Source of the DNA: DUAL01 sp964478325
GTDB taxonomy: Bacteria; Bacteroidota; Bacteroidia; Flavobacteriales; BACL11
DNA length: 30,155 nucleotides
NCBI GenBank assembly: GCA_964478325.1
Contig: CAYZIA010000004.1
Span: forward strand, 1-30,155
Reading direction: 5' to 3'
Made by a program: the position numbers and the translations under genes. The notes beneath the pieces were generated by a model. It saw only the letters and a list, made by a program, of their open reading frames with translations. It made no database searches and was not told the DNA's origin. Of this stretch, positions 8,137 through 16,827 are shown piece after piece (position 1 is the first letter of the stretch; each line of letters starts with the position of its first letter).

Positions 8137-8913
8137 ATGAAAGAGGCTTTAATTTTAGTTGTAAATGATGATGGAATATCCGCACCAGGAATACGAAAGT
8201 TAATTTCAATTATGAATGATTTTGGTAATGTAGTGGTTGCGGCCCCTGACGGTCCTCAATCTGGGATGGGACATGCTATTACTATAAATGCAACTCTCAG
8301 ATGCGATAAAGTAAATATAGATGATGGGCCGCAATCAGAATATTCAGTTTGTGGAACGCCAGTAGATTGTGTAAAATTGGCTGTAAATCAAATCTTAGAT
8401 AGGAAACCAGATTTGTGTGTTTCTGGGATAAATCATGGTTCAAATTCTTCAATTAATGTGATTTATTCAGGAACGATGTCGGCTGCAGTGGAGGGTGCTT
8501 TAGAGGGTATTCCTTCTATTGGTTTTTCACTTTTAGATTTTTCACACGATGCTGATTTCTCAGAAGGAGAGGAGTATATTAGAAGAATTACACAATCGGT
8601 TTTGGATAGAGGATTACCAGAGGGTGTTTGTCTGAATGTAAATATCCCTAAAACCAAGAAGAATGCAAAAATAAAAGGAATAAAGATTTGTCGACAAGCA
8701 AAAGCAAATTGGGAAGAAGAGTTTGATGAAAGAAAAGATCCTAATGGAAGAACCTATTATTGGCTTACTGGTAAGTTTGTAAATTATGATAAAGGAGAAG
8801 ATACAGATGAAAGGGCTTTGGAGAATCATTTTGTTTCGGTAGTTCCTGTGCAATATGATGTAACTGCTCATCATGCTATTTCTATCTTAAATAATATGAT
8901 TGACAATGGATAA
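8137..8913 (+). CDS. surE: 5'/3'-nucleotidase SurE
   Basis: SurE is a metal-dependent phosphatase acting on nucleoside 5'- and 3'-monophosphates, linked to stationary-phase and stress survival. The 258-residue protein has the family's metal and active-site residues: VVNDDG with Asp11 and Asp12, APDGPQSGMGHAIT with Ser42, and SGINHGSN with Asn99, followed by IYSGTMSAAVEG. Length matches the family (about 250-260). It is the first gene of a three-gene operon; its last 8 nt overlap the start of the small membrane protein gene. A surE-lpxB pairing suggests an operon of envelope maintenance and stress, but no direct functional tie is visible. Confidence 0.94.
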   Translation: MKEALILVVNDDGISAPGIRKLISIMNDFGNVVVAAPDGPQSGMGHAITINATLRCDKVNIDDGPQSEYSVCGTPVDCVKLAVNQILDRKPDLCVSGINHGSNSSINVIYSGTMSAAVEGALEGIPSIGFSLLDFSHDADFSEGEEYIRRITQSVLDRGLPEGVCLNVNIPKTKKNAKIKGIKICRQAKANWEEEFDERKDPNGRTYYWLTGKFVNYDKGEDTDERALENHFVSVVPVQYDVTAHHAISILNNMIDNG

Positions 8914-9184
8914 ACAGCTTATAAAAGGACTCTTTGTTGGGCTTATTGCTCCAATAGTTGCGTATATAATTTATGTAGCTTTTTATTTGGAGGCAGATGT
9001 GATTGAAACCTATCAATCATTGGTAAAAATAAATAGATTGTCGCATGTTATTAGTTTGAGTGTACTCATTAATTTGCTTATTTTTTTTATGAATTTAAAA
9101 ACTAATAGAGAATTGGCGGCAAAAGGTATATTGTTGGCTACTTTTATCTATGCTTTTATTATCCTGGGTCTTAAATTATCCTGA
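8906..9184 (+). CDS. Small membrane protein between surE and lpxB (unknown function)
   Basis: A 92-residue protein, MDKQLIKGLFVGLIAPIVAY onwards, with three predicted membrane helices (about 8-28, 45-63 and 72-90). I chose the ATG at 8906, which overlaps surE by 8 nt; an in-frame TTG two codons upstream is a weaker alternative. The stop overlaps the lpxB ATG (ATGA at 9183-9186 region), so translation of the three genes is probably coupled. I do not recognise a named domain. The tight packing argues that it is a real gene, and its neighbours suggest an envelope or lipid A-related role, which is inference only. Confidence 0.8.
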   Translation: MDKQLIKGLFVGLIAPIVAYIIYVAFYLEADVIETYQSLVKINRLSHVISLSVLINLLIFFMNLKTNRELAAKGILLATFIYAFIILGLKLS

Positions 9185-10275
9185 TGAGGTATTATATTAT
9201 TTCAGGGGAACAATCAGGCGATATGCATGCTGCAAATTTGGTTGCAGAATTAAAAAAGAAAGATCATCATGCTGAGGTTAGAGCTTGGGGTGGCGATAAA
9301 TTAAAAGGGCAAGGAGTTCAAATTGTAAAACACATTAAAGATTTGGCTTTTATGGGATTCTGGGAAGTAATCGTAAACTTACCAAAAATCTTAAGTAATA
9401 TCTCATTTTGCAAGAAGGATATTTTAGCATTCTTTCCTGATGTACTTATTTTGGTAGACTATCCTGGATTTAATTTTCGAATAGCAAAATTTGCAAAGCA
9501 AAATGGAATAAAAGTTTTCTATTATATTTCTCCTCAAATTTGGGCTTGGAAAAAAAGTAGAATAAATCAGATCAAGAAAGATGTAGATAAGATGTTTGTT
9601 ATTCTTCCTTTTGAGAAGGAGTATTACACAAAGAATCATTTTGAAGTAGATTTTGTTGGGCATCCCCTTTTAGATGAAATTGCAAAAGATGATTTCTCAT
9701 TTTCCATTAAAACAGATAAAGAAATTATTGCCCTTTTGCCTGGAAGTAGAAAGCAAGAAATACAGCAAATTCTTCCGCAAATGTTAAAAGTAGTGAATGA
9801 TTTTCCTAATTATCAGTTTGTGGTGGGAACTATCAATTCTATTGAGGAAGAAGTTTATAAAAATATAATAGGAAATAAAAAAGTTCTACTTGCAAAGAAC
9901 GAGACTTATGGATTATTGAGAAATGGAAAGGCAGCTCTTGTTACTTCTGGAACAGCCACTTTAGAGACGGCTCTTTTTAATCTTCCACAAGTGGTCTGTT
10001 ATAAAACAAATTTTTTCTCCTACCAAATTGCAAAACGACTAGTAAAAACAAAATTCATTTCCTTAGTAAATATTACAATGGATAAATTGGTGGTAAAGGA
10101 ATTGATTCAATCTGATTTAAATGCTAAAAATATTTCAACTTCTTTATCTAATATCTTGGATAATACTAACAGAGAGAAGATCCAAAAAGATTATAATGCC
10201 TTAAAGATGAAATTAGGAGTTGAGGGAGCATCTAAGAAAGTTGCTGAAATAATATTAGATTCTATTACTAAATAA
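9184..10275 (+). CDS. lpxB: Lipid-A-disaccharide synthase
   Basis: LpxB is a family 19 glycosyltransferase that joins UDP-2,3-diacylglucosamine and lipid X into the lipid A disaccharide at the inner membrane surface. The 363-residue sequence opens with YYIISGEQSGDMHAANLV and has AWGGDKLKGQG, LAFMGFWEV, DYPGFNFRIAKFAK, YYISPQIWAWK, VDFVGHPLLDE, LLPGSRKQEI and SGTATLETAL, all family landmarks. Length is slightly below that of E. coli (382). It is the last gene of the surE operon and is followed 3 nt later by a hairpin terminator. Its presence shows the organism makes lipid A and is Gram-negative. Confidence 0.95.
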   Translation: MRYYIISGEQSGDMHAANLVAELKKKDHHAEVRAWGGDKLKGQGVQIVKHIKDLAFMGFWEVIVNLPKILSNISFCKKDILAFFPDVLILVDYPGFNFRIAKFAKQNGIKVFYYISPQIWAWKKSRINQIKKDVDKMFVILPFEKEYYTKNHFEVDFVGHPLLDEIAKDDFSFSIKTDKEIIALLPGSRKQEIQQILPQMLKVVNDFPNYQFVVGTINSIEEEVYKNIIGNKKVLLAKNETYGLLRNGKAALVTSGTATLETALFNLPQVVCYKTNFFSYQIAKRLVKTKFISLVNITMDKLVVKELIQSDLNAKNISTSLSNILDNTNREKIQKDYNALKMKLGVEGASKKVAEIILDSITK

Positions 10276-10278
10276 AGA

Positions 10279-10303
10279 AGCCATTCTTTCGAATGGCTCT
10301 TTT
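10279..10303 (+). terminator. Intrinsic terminator after lpxB
   Basis: A perfect 8-bp stem AGCCATTC/GAATGGCT with a 4-nt TTTC loop is followed by a short T run (CTTTT). It starts 3 nt after the lpxB stop. The convergent lipoprotein gene ends at 10347, so the hairpin may serve both strands, though its minus-strand T run is weaker. Confidence 0.75.
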
Positions 10304-10346
10304 AAGTCTTTTTTAAATAGAATTATCTTTATAATAAGTTTAGAAT

Positions 10347-10886
10347 CTAGTGAGTATTTTGATATGCCTTGATCATATTGTCATCTAATCCTAATGAGAG
10401 ACAATTATTTGCTACTACTAAATCTGTTCCTTCATACCAAATATATCCGGTTAGATCTCTTACTGACCATGTCAAAGTAGTTGATAATGCATTTTCCCAC
10501 AAATAAATAAAATGTACAGGATCCGGATCTATGTCTGTACATAGCACCGCAGATGTAAACCCTGCATTTGTGGGCATGGAACCAGCTAAATCATTACCAA
10601 CATAAACATCTAAAAATGGAACACCTTGATTAGTCATATATTGAGCGCCAGCAACAGTTAAATAAAAAACAACATCTGCTTCATATTCGCATGCAGGAGA
10701 ATTTGTTGTTATAAGGTAGTTTGTTGCGTAAGGATCATCGCATTGATATAAGCAAGATCCATCATTTTCTTCTGCATTCGGATTAAAATTAATGGCAGCT
10801 GTATCAGTACACCCCTCTTCTATTTCTTTCTTGCAAGCAGTAAAAACAAGTGATACTGCCATAAACAAATAAATTAGTTTTTTCAT
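10347..10886 (-). CDS. Secreted lipoprotein with Cys-rich CTD-x-A-x-NxNP repeat
   Basis: A 179-residue protein with a lipoprotein signal (MKKLIYLFMAVSLVFTAC; lipidated Cys18 expected), followed by KKEIEEG. Residues 25-45 form a GCTDTAAINFNPNAEENDGS-C unit (Cys26, Cys45). A degenerate second unit follows (Cys49, Cys66; CDDPYATNY). This acidic, Cys-bracketed unit recurs in many Bacteroidota surface proteins and appears twice in the partial gene at the right end of this window. The remaining about 110 residues look like a beta-rich domain I do not recognise. It starts 21 nt after the YXWXGXW gene ends and is probably co-transcribed with it. Outer-membrane or surface location is expected, function unknown. 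Confidence 0.8.
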   Translation of the reverse strand: MKKLIYLFMAVSLVFTACKKEIEEGCTDTAAINFNPNAEENDGSCLYQCDDPYATNYLITTNSPACEYEADVVFYLTVAGAQYMTNQGVPFLDVYVGNDLAGSMPTNAGFTSAVLCTDIDPDPVHFIYLWENALSTTLTWSVRDLTGYIWYEGTDLVVANNCLSLGLDDNMIKAYQNTH

Positions 10887-10907
10887 TATCTTATAATTTT
10901 AATTTAG

Positions 10908-11423
10908 TTAATAAATATCACACCAATATCCTTCTATCCAATAGAAGCCATGTGGCGTTTCTTCCCAATATCCATCATGCCAATGAAATCCGTGTCTTTT
11001 CCTTTCCCAGAAACCATCAACCCAAATGTAGGTATGTCCAGACCATTTCCAATAACCATTAATCCAGAAGAATCCTATTTTATTTAAAAAAGGCTTTCTA
11101 ATATAATTTGGTCTATTTGGTCTCTTTACAATTATGTTATTTATGTTTTTCTTTACGATTACTTTTTTACCATTTCTATTATGATGAGAATGATGATTAT
11201 TATGCGTATTTAAATGATGTGAGTTATGAGAGTTGTATTTGTTATTTTTTACAATTACCTTTTTATTGTTGTTCTTTATAATCACCTTTTTATTGTTGTT
11301 CTTTTTTACTACTTTCACTTTTTTATTATGTCCTTTTGTAGATTTTATAACAGTTTGGGCATTTAAAACTGATAAAGTAAAATAACAAATAAATAGTGTA
11401 AATAAAACGTTGGCTGTTTTCAT
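10908..11423 (-). CDS. Secreted YXWXGXW-repeat protein with Asn/His/Lys-rich region
   Basis: A 171-residue protein with an N-terminal signal peptide (cleavage likely after about NAQ, residue 23). A low-complexity Lys/Asn/Val region (30-62) and a His/Asn-rich segment (64-82) come next. Four YxWxxGxW-type repeats at 118-167 follow: FWINGYW, YIWVDGFW, FHWHDGYW and FYWIEGYW. Their first tryptophans sit at 120, 134, 148 and 162, an exact 14-residue period. YXWXGXW repeats occur in envelope proteins of Bacteroidota and Proteobacteria with no settled function. The His-rich region could bind metals (inference). A TATCTTTG box just upstream suggests its own promoter, although it also lies 25 nt after ftcD. 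Confidence 0.82.
   Translation of the reverse strand: MKTANVLFTLFICYFTLSVLNAQTVIKSTKGHNKKVKVVKKNNNKKVIIKNNNKKVIVKNNKYNSHNSHHLNTHNNHHSHHNRNGKKVIVKKNINNIIVKRPNRPNYIRKPFLNKIGFFWINGYWKWSGHTYIWVDGFWERKRHGFHWHDGYWEETPHGFYWIEGYWCDIY
11254..11307. repeat. 27-bp tandem repeat (two copies) in the YXWXGXW gene
   Basis: Two adjacent 27-bp units (11254-11280 and 11281-11307) are identical at 24 of 27 positions. They encode the repeated Lys/Asn/Val nonapeptide of the low-complexity region. The repeat keeps the reading frame and could vary in copy number between strains. Confidence 0.75.
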
Positions 11424-11437
11424 AATAAATTTTTTGT

Positions 11438-11445
11438 CAAAGATA
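11438..11445 (-). promoter_or_regulatory. Putative -7 box for the YXWXGXW gene
   Basis: TATCTTTG on the minus strand matches TAnnTTTG and lies 14 nt upstream of the ATG at 11423. It straddles the gap after ftcD (stop at 11449). No clear -33 element is seen, so read-through from ftcD remains possible. Confidence 0.45.
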
Positions 11446-11448
11446 TAA

Positions 11449-13140
11449 CTAAATTTTAGAATTCGTAATTTCTATAATTTCAGTTTCTAAAGCACAAGTA
11501 TCATCAACTAATTTCTGTCCTCTTTTTAAAATATCATCTACAAAGGCTTTATCTATACAATCACTACAATTAATTTTTACATTTAAAAAAGCGCCAATAA
11601 CAGCAGTTCGTGCACAGAGCGCGCCTACTCCAGCATCTGTTATTGAATTAGGGTTTCCGAGGTCTACCATCGCTTTCATTACTTCCATAGAAGCAAAAGC
11701 CGTTTCCATTACTTTAAAAGGAGTAAGGATAGCATTTTTTGTAGCTGCTTGAATTGCTTCTTGCCTTTTTACTTTTTCTTCTTCTGAATCTTTTGGTAAA
11801 CGGAAAGCGTTCATAATTTTGTTAAAAGCATTTGTATCTTCATCTACTAGATGTAATAAAGTATTTTGATAGGTGATCCCTTTGTCTGCCCAATTAGAGA
11901 ATTCCTCCCATCTATCATCCCAACCTCTTTTATGTGCAGAAAGGTTTGCAACCATTGTTCCTAGTGCGATACCCATAGCTCCACAATATGCTGAAATAGA
12001 ACCACCTCCAGGAGCAGGGCTTTCAGATGCTGTCTCATTTGCAAAATCTGTCAATGTCATGTTGACTAATGGTTTTTCAGCATCACTTTCTAAGAGATAT
12101 TCAATTACTCTTTCTTTTGGGTTAAAAGGAGCTAATTCATCTAGACCTAATGTTTTGATTGCAATTTTTATAATCTCACTTTCATGAATTCCTGTCGATC
12201 TTTTTTGTTTCTTTAGAAAGTATTTTCCTGCATCAATCAGTACTTTCTTGGGAACAAGCCCTATTAATTCTGAACCTGTTACACGCATTCCTCTTTCGAT
12301 AGAACGCTCACAGGTTTTCTCAAATACTTCATGTAAGGGAGAGATATTAATATTGGTAAGATTATAAGATATTTGAGCTACCCCATATTCTTCAATATAC
12401 CATCCAATTCCTTTTACATTTTTAAGAAGTCCAGGAGTCTTAAGAGGATTTCCTTCTTTATCCTTCATTATTTTTCCAGTTATTTTTCCACCTTCTCTTT
12501 TAATTCTTCCAGCCTCACGGATATCAAATGCTACTGCATTTGCTCTTCTTGTTGATGTAGTGTTTAGATTGATATTATATGCTACTAGAAAGTCACGAGC
12601 TGAAATAGCAGTAGCTCCTGATTTTTTAACAGAGTTATTAAATTCTGCAGGTCCAAAATCTGGTTTCCAATCAGGATCTATTAATTTTTTCGATAATCCT
12701 TCATATTCTCCAGCACGGCAATTTGAAAGATTTCTTCTTTTTTCTTCTTTTGCAGCTTCTTCATAATGGTAAATAGGAATCCCTAATTCTATTCCTACTC
12801 TTTTCCCTAGTTTATGAGCCCATTTAGAACATTCTGACATACTAATATTAGCAATTGGCACTAGAGGACAAACATCAGTTGCCCCCATTCTTGGATGCTC
12901 ACCAGAATGATTACTCATATCAATTAGTTCTTGTGCTTTTTGTATCAGCAAGAATGCTGCATCAATTACATTTTGTGGTTCTCCTACAAAAGTGATTACT
13001 GTTCTATTTGTTGCTTTTCCAGGGTCAACATTTAACAATTTTACTCCATCAACTTCTTCTACTATTTGAGAAATGATTTTTATCTTTTCAGAATTTCTTC
13101 CTTCTGAGATATTTGGCACACACTCTATAAGTTTTTTCAT
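11449..13140 (-). CDS. ftcD: Bifunctional glutamate formimidoyltransferase / formimidotetrahydrofolate cyclodeaminase
   Basis: Last step of histidine breakdown: it moves the formimino group from N-formimino-L-glutamate to tetrahydrofolate, releasing glutamate, then deaminates the product to 5,10-methenyl-THF. The 563-residue protein has an N-terminal formiminotransferase domain (about 1-320) starting KLIECVPNISEGR, with the catalytic histidine His82 in NHSGEHPRMGATDV. The C-terminal cyclodeaminase domain (about 355-563) starts LTDFANETASESPAPGGGS and contains GNPNSITDAGVGA. This is the fused arrangement also found in animals; length (about 540) agrees. It begins 3 nt after hutI, so the two form an operon. 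hutH and hutU are not in the window. Confidence 0.94.
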   Translation of the reverse strand: MKKLIECVPNISEGRNSEKIKIISQIVEEVDGVKLLNVDPGKATNRTVITFVGEPQNVIDAAFLLIQKAQELIDMSNHSGEHPRMGATDVCPLVPIANISMSECSKWAHKLGKRVGIELGIPIYHYEEAAKEEKRRNLSNCRAGEYEGLSKKLIDPDWKPDFGPAEFNNSVKKSGATAISARDFLVAYNINLNTTSTRRANAVAFDIREAGRIKREGGKITGKIMKDKEGNPLKTPGLLKNVKGIGWYIEEYGVAQISYNLTNINISPLHEVFEKTCERSIERGMRVTGSELIGLVPKKVLIDAGKYFLKKQKRSTGIHESEIIKIAIKTLGLDELAPFNPKERVIEYLLESDAEKPLVNMTLTDFANETASESPAPGGGSISAYCGAMGIALGTMVANLSAHKRGWDDRWEEFSNWADKGITYQNTLLHLVDEDTNAFNKIMNAFRLPKDSEEEKVKRQEAIQAATKNAILTPFKVMETAFASMEVMKAMVDLGNPNSITDAGVGALCARTAVIGAFLNVKINCSDCIDKAFVDDILKRGQKLVDDTCALETEIIEITNSKI

Positions 13141-13143
13141 TTT

Positions 13144-14391
13144 CTATTTAATTATTTTTCCGTTAATCAGTACCTTATTAATTATATTGTGTCCAAAACT
13201 ATATGGTAAATAAGCATAGCTTGGAATAACTTTTGTGATGAATAGATTTGCTTTCTTCCCAATACAAATACTTCCTAATTCTTTTTCAACACCCATAGCG
13301 TAAGCCGTATTTATAGTTGTTGCATTTATTACTTCTTCAGGAGTCATATTCATTTGAATACATCCGAGAGATGCTACAAAATTCATATTTCCTGATGGAG
13401 TGGATCCAGGATTATAATCGGATGCTAAAGCCACAGGTAGCCCTTTTTTTATCATCTTTTTTGCTGGTGCATAAGGGATTCCTAAAAAGAAAGAGCAAGA
13501 AGGTAAAATTGTAGGCATGCATTGAGAACCTTTTAGCACATTATAGTCTTCATTAGTCATTTCTTCTAAATGATCTACAGATAGTGCTCCTAACTCAACA
13601 GATGCTTTTACGCCACCGATTGCATTAAATTGATTAACATGAGTTTTAGCAGGTATATTATAGTTATTTGCTGCATCTAATAATCTTTTTGTATCATCAA
13701 CAGTGAAGTATCCTTTTTCACAGAAAATATCAACATAATCGGCTAAATCTTCTTCATAAACTTTTGGTAACATCTCATTTATCACCAAATCCATATATAA
13801 ATCTTTTTTGTTCTTAAATTCTTTTGGTAGAGCATGAGCTCCCAAGAAAGTCGCTTTTATTGTTATATCAGATGTTTCTTTTAATCGTTTTATGACTCTA
13901 AGCATTTTGATTTCTGATTCTAGTGTTAATCCATAGCCACTTTTAATCTCAATAGCTCCTGTTCCTATTTTTGCTAATTGACTTAAACGAGTAAATGCAT
14001 CTTCATATAATTTATTCTCAGCAGATTTTTGTAATTTCTTAGCAGAATTTAAGATTCCTCCACCTCTATTAGATATCTCCTTATAGGATAAGCCATTTAT
14101 TCTGTCAACAAATTCATCTTCACGGCTTTCTGCAAAAACTAAATGTGAATGACTATCACAATAGGTAGGGAAAACCATTCCTCCCTCAGCATCAATTATT
14201 TCAGTATTATTCCAGTCATCAATTCCAGTCCAATTATTCATACTTCCGAATGTTGTAATAATTCCATTCTCAAACTCTATAAAAGCATCTTTAATTGTGC
14301 TCAGGTTTTTCATGTCATTTCCTGCCACCCATTTTCTAGGATTCTCTTCTGTTTGAACTAATTCTGCTATATTCTTTATAACTGTTTTCAT
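13144..14391 (-). CDS. hutI: Imidazolonepropionase
   Basis: HutI hydrolyses 4-imidazolone-5-propionate to N-formimino-L-glutamate, the substrate of the adjacent FtcD. The 415-residue amidohydrolase shows the metal motif DSHSHLVFA (His81, His83), EIKSGYGL, FLGAHALP, AKTHVNQFNAIGG, VDHLEEM and LASDYNPGSTPSGN, the full set expected for an active enzyme. I chose the ATG at 14391 (MKTVIKNIAELVQ); the longer open frame to 14514 would run through the intergenic region into aroC and has no homologous look. A TATTTTCG sequence 18 nt upstream on the minus strand is a weak -7 candidate (one mismatch). It is divergent from aroC with 64 bp between starts. Confidence 0.94.
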   Translation of the reverse strand: MKTVIKNIAELVQTEENPRKWVAGNDMKNLSTIKDAFIEFENGIITTFGSMNNWTGIDDWNNTEIIDAEGGMVFPTYCDSHSHLVFAESREDEFVDRINGLSYKEISNRGGGILNSAKKLQKSAENKLYEDAFTRLSQLAKIGTGAIEIKSGYGLTLESEIKMLRVIKRLKETSDITIKATFLGAHALPKEFKNKKDLYMDLVINEMLPKVYEEDLADYVDIFCEKGYFTVDDTKRLLDAANNYNIPAKTHVNQFNAIGGVKASVELGALSVDHLEEMTNEDYNVLKGSQCMPTILPSCSFFLGIPYAPAKKMIKKGLPVALASDYNPGSTPSGNMNFVASLGCIQMNMTPEEVINATTINTAYAMGVEKELGSICIGKKANLFITKVIPSYAYLPYSFGHNIINKVLINGKIIK

Positions 14392-14441
14392 ATACTTTCT
14401 TTGATTGTGCGAAAATACAAAATTCACTTCAATCATTATTG

Positions 14442-14449
14442 TATATTTG
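14442..14449 (+). promoter_or_regulatory. Putative -7 box for aroC
   Basis: TATATTTG matches TAnnTTTG. It ends only 6 nt before the aroC ATG at 14456, so transcription would begin at or next to the start codon, giving a leaderless or near-leaderless mRNA. No -33 match is clear. Confidence 0.45.
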
Positions 14450-14455
14450 CTCACT

Positions 14456-15529
14456 ATGGGAAATACCTTTGGTAAGATTTTTAAATTGACTACTTTTGGA
14501 GAGTCACATGGCAAAGCAATTGGAGGTGTAATTGATGGTTGTCCTGCAGGATTAAAAGTAGATCTTGATTTTATTCAAAAGCAGTTAGATAGAAGAAAGC
14601 CAGGACAATCTAAGATTACCACAGCGAGAAAAGAGAGTGACATAGTTGAATTTTTATCAGGAATTTTTGAAGGAGTAAGTACGGGTACCCCTATTGGTTT
14701 TATAATCAAAAATGAGGATATTAAGAGTAAAGATTATTCTCATTTAAAAGAGACTTATCGACCTTCTCATGCTGATTTTACTTATCAAGCGAAATACGGA
14801 ATAAGGGATTATAGAGGTGGAGGAAGATCTTCTGCAAGAGAAACAGCTTGTAGAGTAGTAGTTGGTGCAATTGCTCAACAAATTCTAGCTAAGATTGGTG
14901 TAGAAGTCAGAGCTTATGTAAGTGCTGTTGGTAGTGTAAAAATGAATAAATGCTATAAAGATTTAGATTTATCTTCTGTTGATGAGAATATTGTTAGATG
15001 TCCTGATTCTGAAAATGCAGTAAAAATGATTACTGAGATTGAAAAAATAAAGGCAGCAGGTGATACCATTGGTGGAGAAATTACAGTAATCGCTACTAGT
15101 GTTCCTGTAGGATGGGGAGAGCCCGTTTTTGATAAGTTGCATGCAGATATAAGCAAAGGAATGCTTTCTATTAATGCAGCTCATGGTTTTAAATATGGTT
15201 TTGGTGGAGTGGATATTGTTACAAGTAAAGGGAGTGAAGTGAATGATATTCTGCTAGATGAAAGTGGAACTACTAAAACAAACTACTCTGGTGGGATACA
15301 AGGAGGGATAAGTAACGGAAATGATATATATTGTGAGATTGTTTTTAAGCCAGTAGCAACTATTATGCAAAAACAGAATAGTATTGATACAGATGGAAAT
15401 ATAATAGAAATAGAAGGACAAGGCAGACATGATGCTTGTGTGATACCAAGGGCAGTTCCTATTGTAGAAGGTATGATGGCCATTACTTTAGTAGATCATT
15501 ATTTAAGAAGTTTAACTAATAAAGTTTAA
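14456..15529 (+). CDS. aroC: Chorismate synthase
   Basis: Converts 5-enolpyruvylshikimate-3-phosphate to chorismate using reduced FMN, the final common step to aromatic amino acids, folate and menaquinone. The 357-residue protein starts MGNTFGKIFKLTTFGESHG, with the FGESHG motif (His18) exactly placed. RRKPGQSKITTARKESD, RPSHADFTY, YRGGGRSSARET, AHGFKYGFG and GRHDACVIPRAVP follow. I chose the ATG at 14456 because the family starts there; the 17-codon upstream extension crosses the promoter region. The next gene, a symporter, starts 4 nt after its stop. Together with aroE this indicates a working shikimate pathway. Confidence 0.95.
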   Translation: MGNTFGKIFKLTTFGESHGKAIGGVIDGCPAGLKVDLDFIQKQLDRRKPGQSKITTARKESDIVEFLSGIFEGVSTGTPIGFIIKNEDIKSKDYSHLKETYRPSHADFTYQAKYGIRDYRGGGRSSARETACRVVVGAIAQQILAKIGVEVRAYVSAVGSVKMNKCYKDLDLSSVDENIVRCPDSENAVKMITEIEKIKAAGDTIGGEITVIATSVPVGWGEPVFDKLHADISKGMLSINAAHGFKYGFGGVDIVTSKGSEVNDILLDESGTTKTNYSGGIQGGISNGNDIYCEIVFKPVATIMQKQNSIDTDGNIIEIEGQGRHDACVIPRAVPIVEGMMAITLVDHYLRSLTNKV

Positions 15530-15533
15530 AATT

Positions 15534-16826
15534 ATGAAAAACTTAGCATTACATTGGAAAATAATAATTGGAATGGTATTAGGGGTAGTATATGGCTTAA
15601 TTGCCAACCAAATAGGCTGGGTATCCTTTACTAACGATTGGATAAAACCTTGGGGTACTATATTTGTAAATCTGTTAAAATTAATAGCTGTTCCACTTGT
15701 GTTTGCGTCTCTTATAAAAGGAGTCGCATCATTATCTGATATTTCTAGACTTTCCCGTATTGGAGGGAAAACCATTACATTTTATTTAGCATCTACTATA
15801 ATAGCCATAACCATTGGTCTATTTTTGGTAAACTCAGTTCGGCCAGGAAATACTTTTTCAGAAGAGAAACGAATGGAGCTAAAAGAGACCTATGCATCGA
15901 AAGTAGGAGCTAAAATTGATGCAGCAACCAATGTAAAAGAGGAAGGGCCTTTACAGTTTGTAGTAGATATGGTACCTAGTAACTTTATGGCTGCTAGTAG
16001 TAATAACCGTAATATGTTGCAGGTTATCTTTTTTGCTATCCTGTTCGGTATTGCTATGGTAATGCTTCCTAAAGAAAAAACAACTTATGTAAAGGGATTC
16101 TTTGATGGAGTAAACGATATCATCTTACAAATAGTGGATATCATAATGTTGATGGCTCCTTATGGGGTATTTGCACTTTTAGGTGGTTTGGTAGTCGATT
16201 TTGGAGGTAGTACCGATTTATTTATTGCTCTTGGTATGTATTCCATTACGGTAATTATTGGCTTGCTAATTATGATTTTAGTGATTTATCCTATCATTTT
16301 AAAATCATTTACTAAAGTAAAATATATTGATTTCTTCAAGGCTATATCCCCTGCACAGATGTTGGCTTTTTCTACTTCTTCCTCTGCTGCTACTTTGCCA
16401 GTAACTATGGAAAGGTGTGAGGAACATTTAGGTGTTTCGGAAGAAGTTTCTTCATTTGTATTGCCATTAGGTGCCACTATCAATATGGATGGAACCTCTT
16501 TGTACCAAGCAGTGGCTGCTGTATTTATTGCCCAAGCTTTTGGTTATGATTTGGATTTAGCTGCTCAATTAACAATCGTACTTACAGCCACTTTAGCATC
16601 AATTGGAGCAGCAGCTGTTCCTGGTGCTGGGATGATTATGCTTGTTATTGTGCTTTCTGCCATCGGTATTGATCCTGAAGGTATAGCACTCATCTTTGCA
16701 GTTGATAGAATACTAGATATGATGCGAACGGTTGTTAATGTTACTGGAGATGCAACTGTGGCAACTATAGTTGCTTCAACAGAGGGTCAGTTACGTATGG
16801 TTTCAGAAGAAGAACTAATGAGTTAG
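15534..16826 (+). CDS. Dicarboxylate/amino acid:cation symporter (DAACS family)
   Basis: A 430-residue inner-membrane secondary transporter that takes up glutamate, aspartate or C4-dicarboxylates with Na+ or H+. It shows the family's hallmark features: the serine-rich re-entrant loop STSSSAATLPVT (about 280-291), GATINMDGTSLYQ with the NMDGT cation/substrate motif (about 317), and DRILDMMRTVVNVTGDATVA with the substrate-binding Asp/Arg region near residue 400. N-terminal helices are clear. It starts 4 nt after aroC and ends 1 nt before the OmpA-family gene, so it is probably mid-operon. Substrate choice cannot be settled from sequence. Confidence 0.92.
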   Translation: MKNLALHWKIIIGMVLGVVYGLIANQIGWVSFTNDWIKPWGTIFVNLLKLIAVPLVFASLIKGVASLSDISRLSRIGGKTITFYLASTIIAITIGLFLVNSVRPGNTFSEEKRMELKETYASKVGAKIDAATNVKEEGPLQFVVDMVPSNFMAASSNNRNMLQVIFFAILFGIAMVMLPKEKTTYVKGFFDGVNDIILQIVDIIMLMAPYGVFALLGGLVVDFGGSTDLFIALGMYSITVIIGLLIMILVIYPIILKSFTKVKYIDFFKAISPAQMLAFSTSSSAATLPVTMERCEEHLGVSEEVSSFVLPLGATINMDGTSLYQAVAAVFIAQAFGYDLDLAAQLTIVLTATLASIGAAAVPGAGMIMLVIVLSAIGIDPEGIALIFAVDRILDMMRTVVNVTGDATVATIVASTEGQLRMVSEEELMS

Positions 16827-16827
16827 T

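Noticed and set aside
10276..10346. Small RNA gene between lpxB and the lipoprotein
   Set aside because: The 71-bp gap between convergent genes is explained by a terminator hairpin; no promoter points into it.
14392..14514. N-terminal extension of HutI and matching extension of AroC (from 14405)
   Set aside because: Both extensions cross the divergent promoter region and overlap each other. Family N-termini point to the ATGs at 14391 and 14456.
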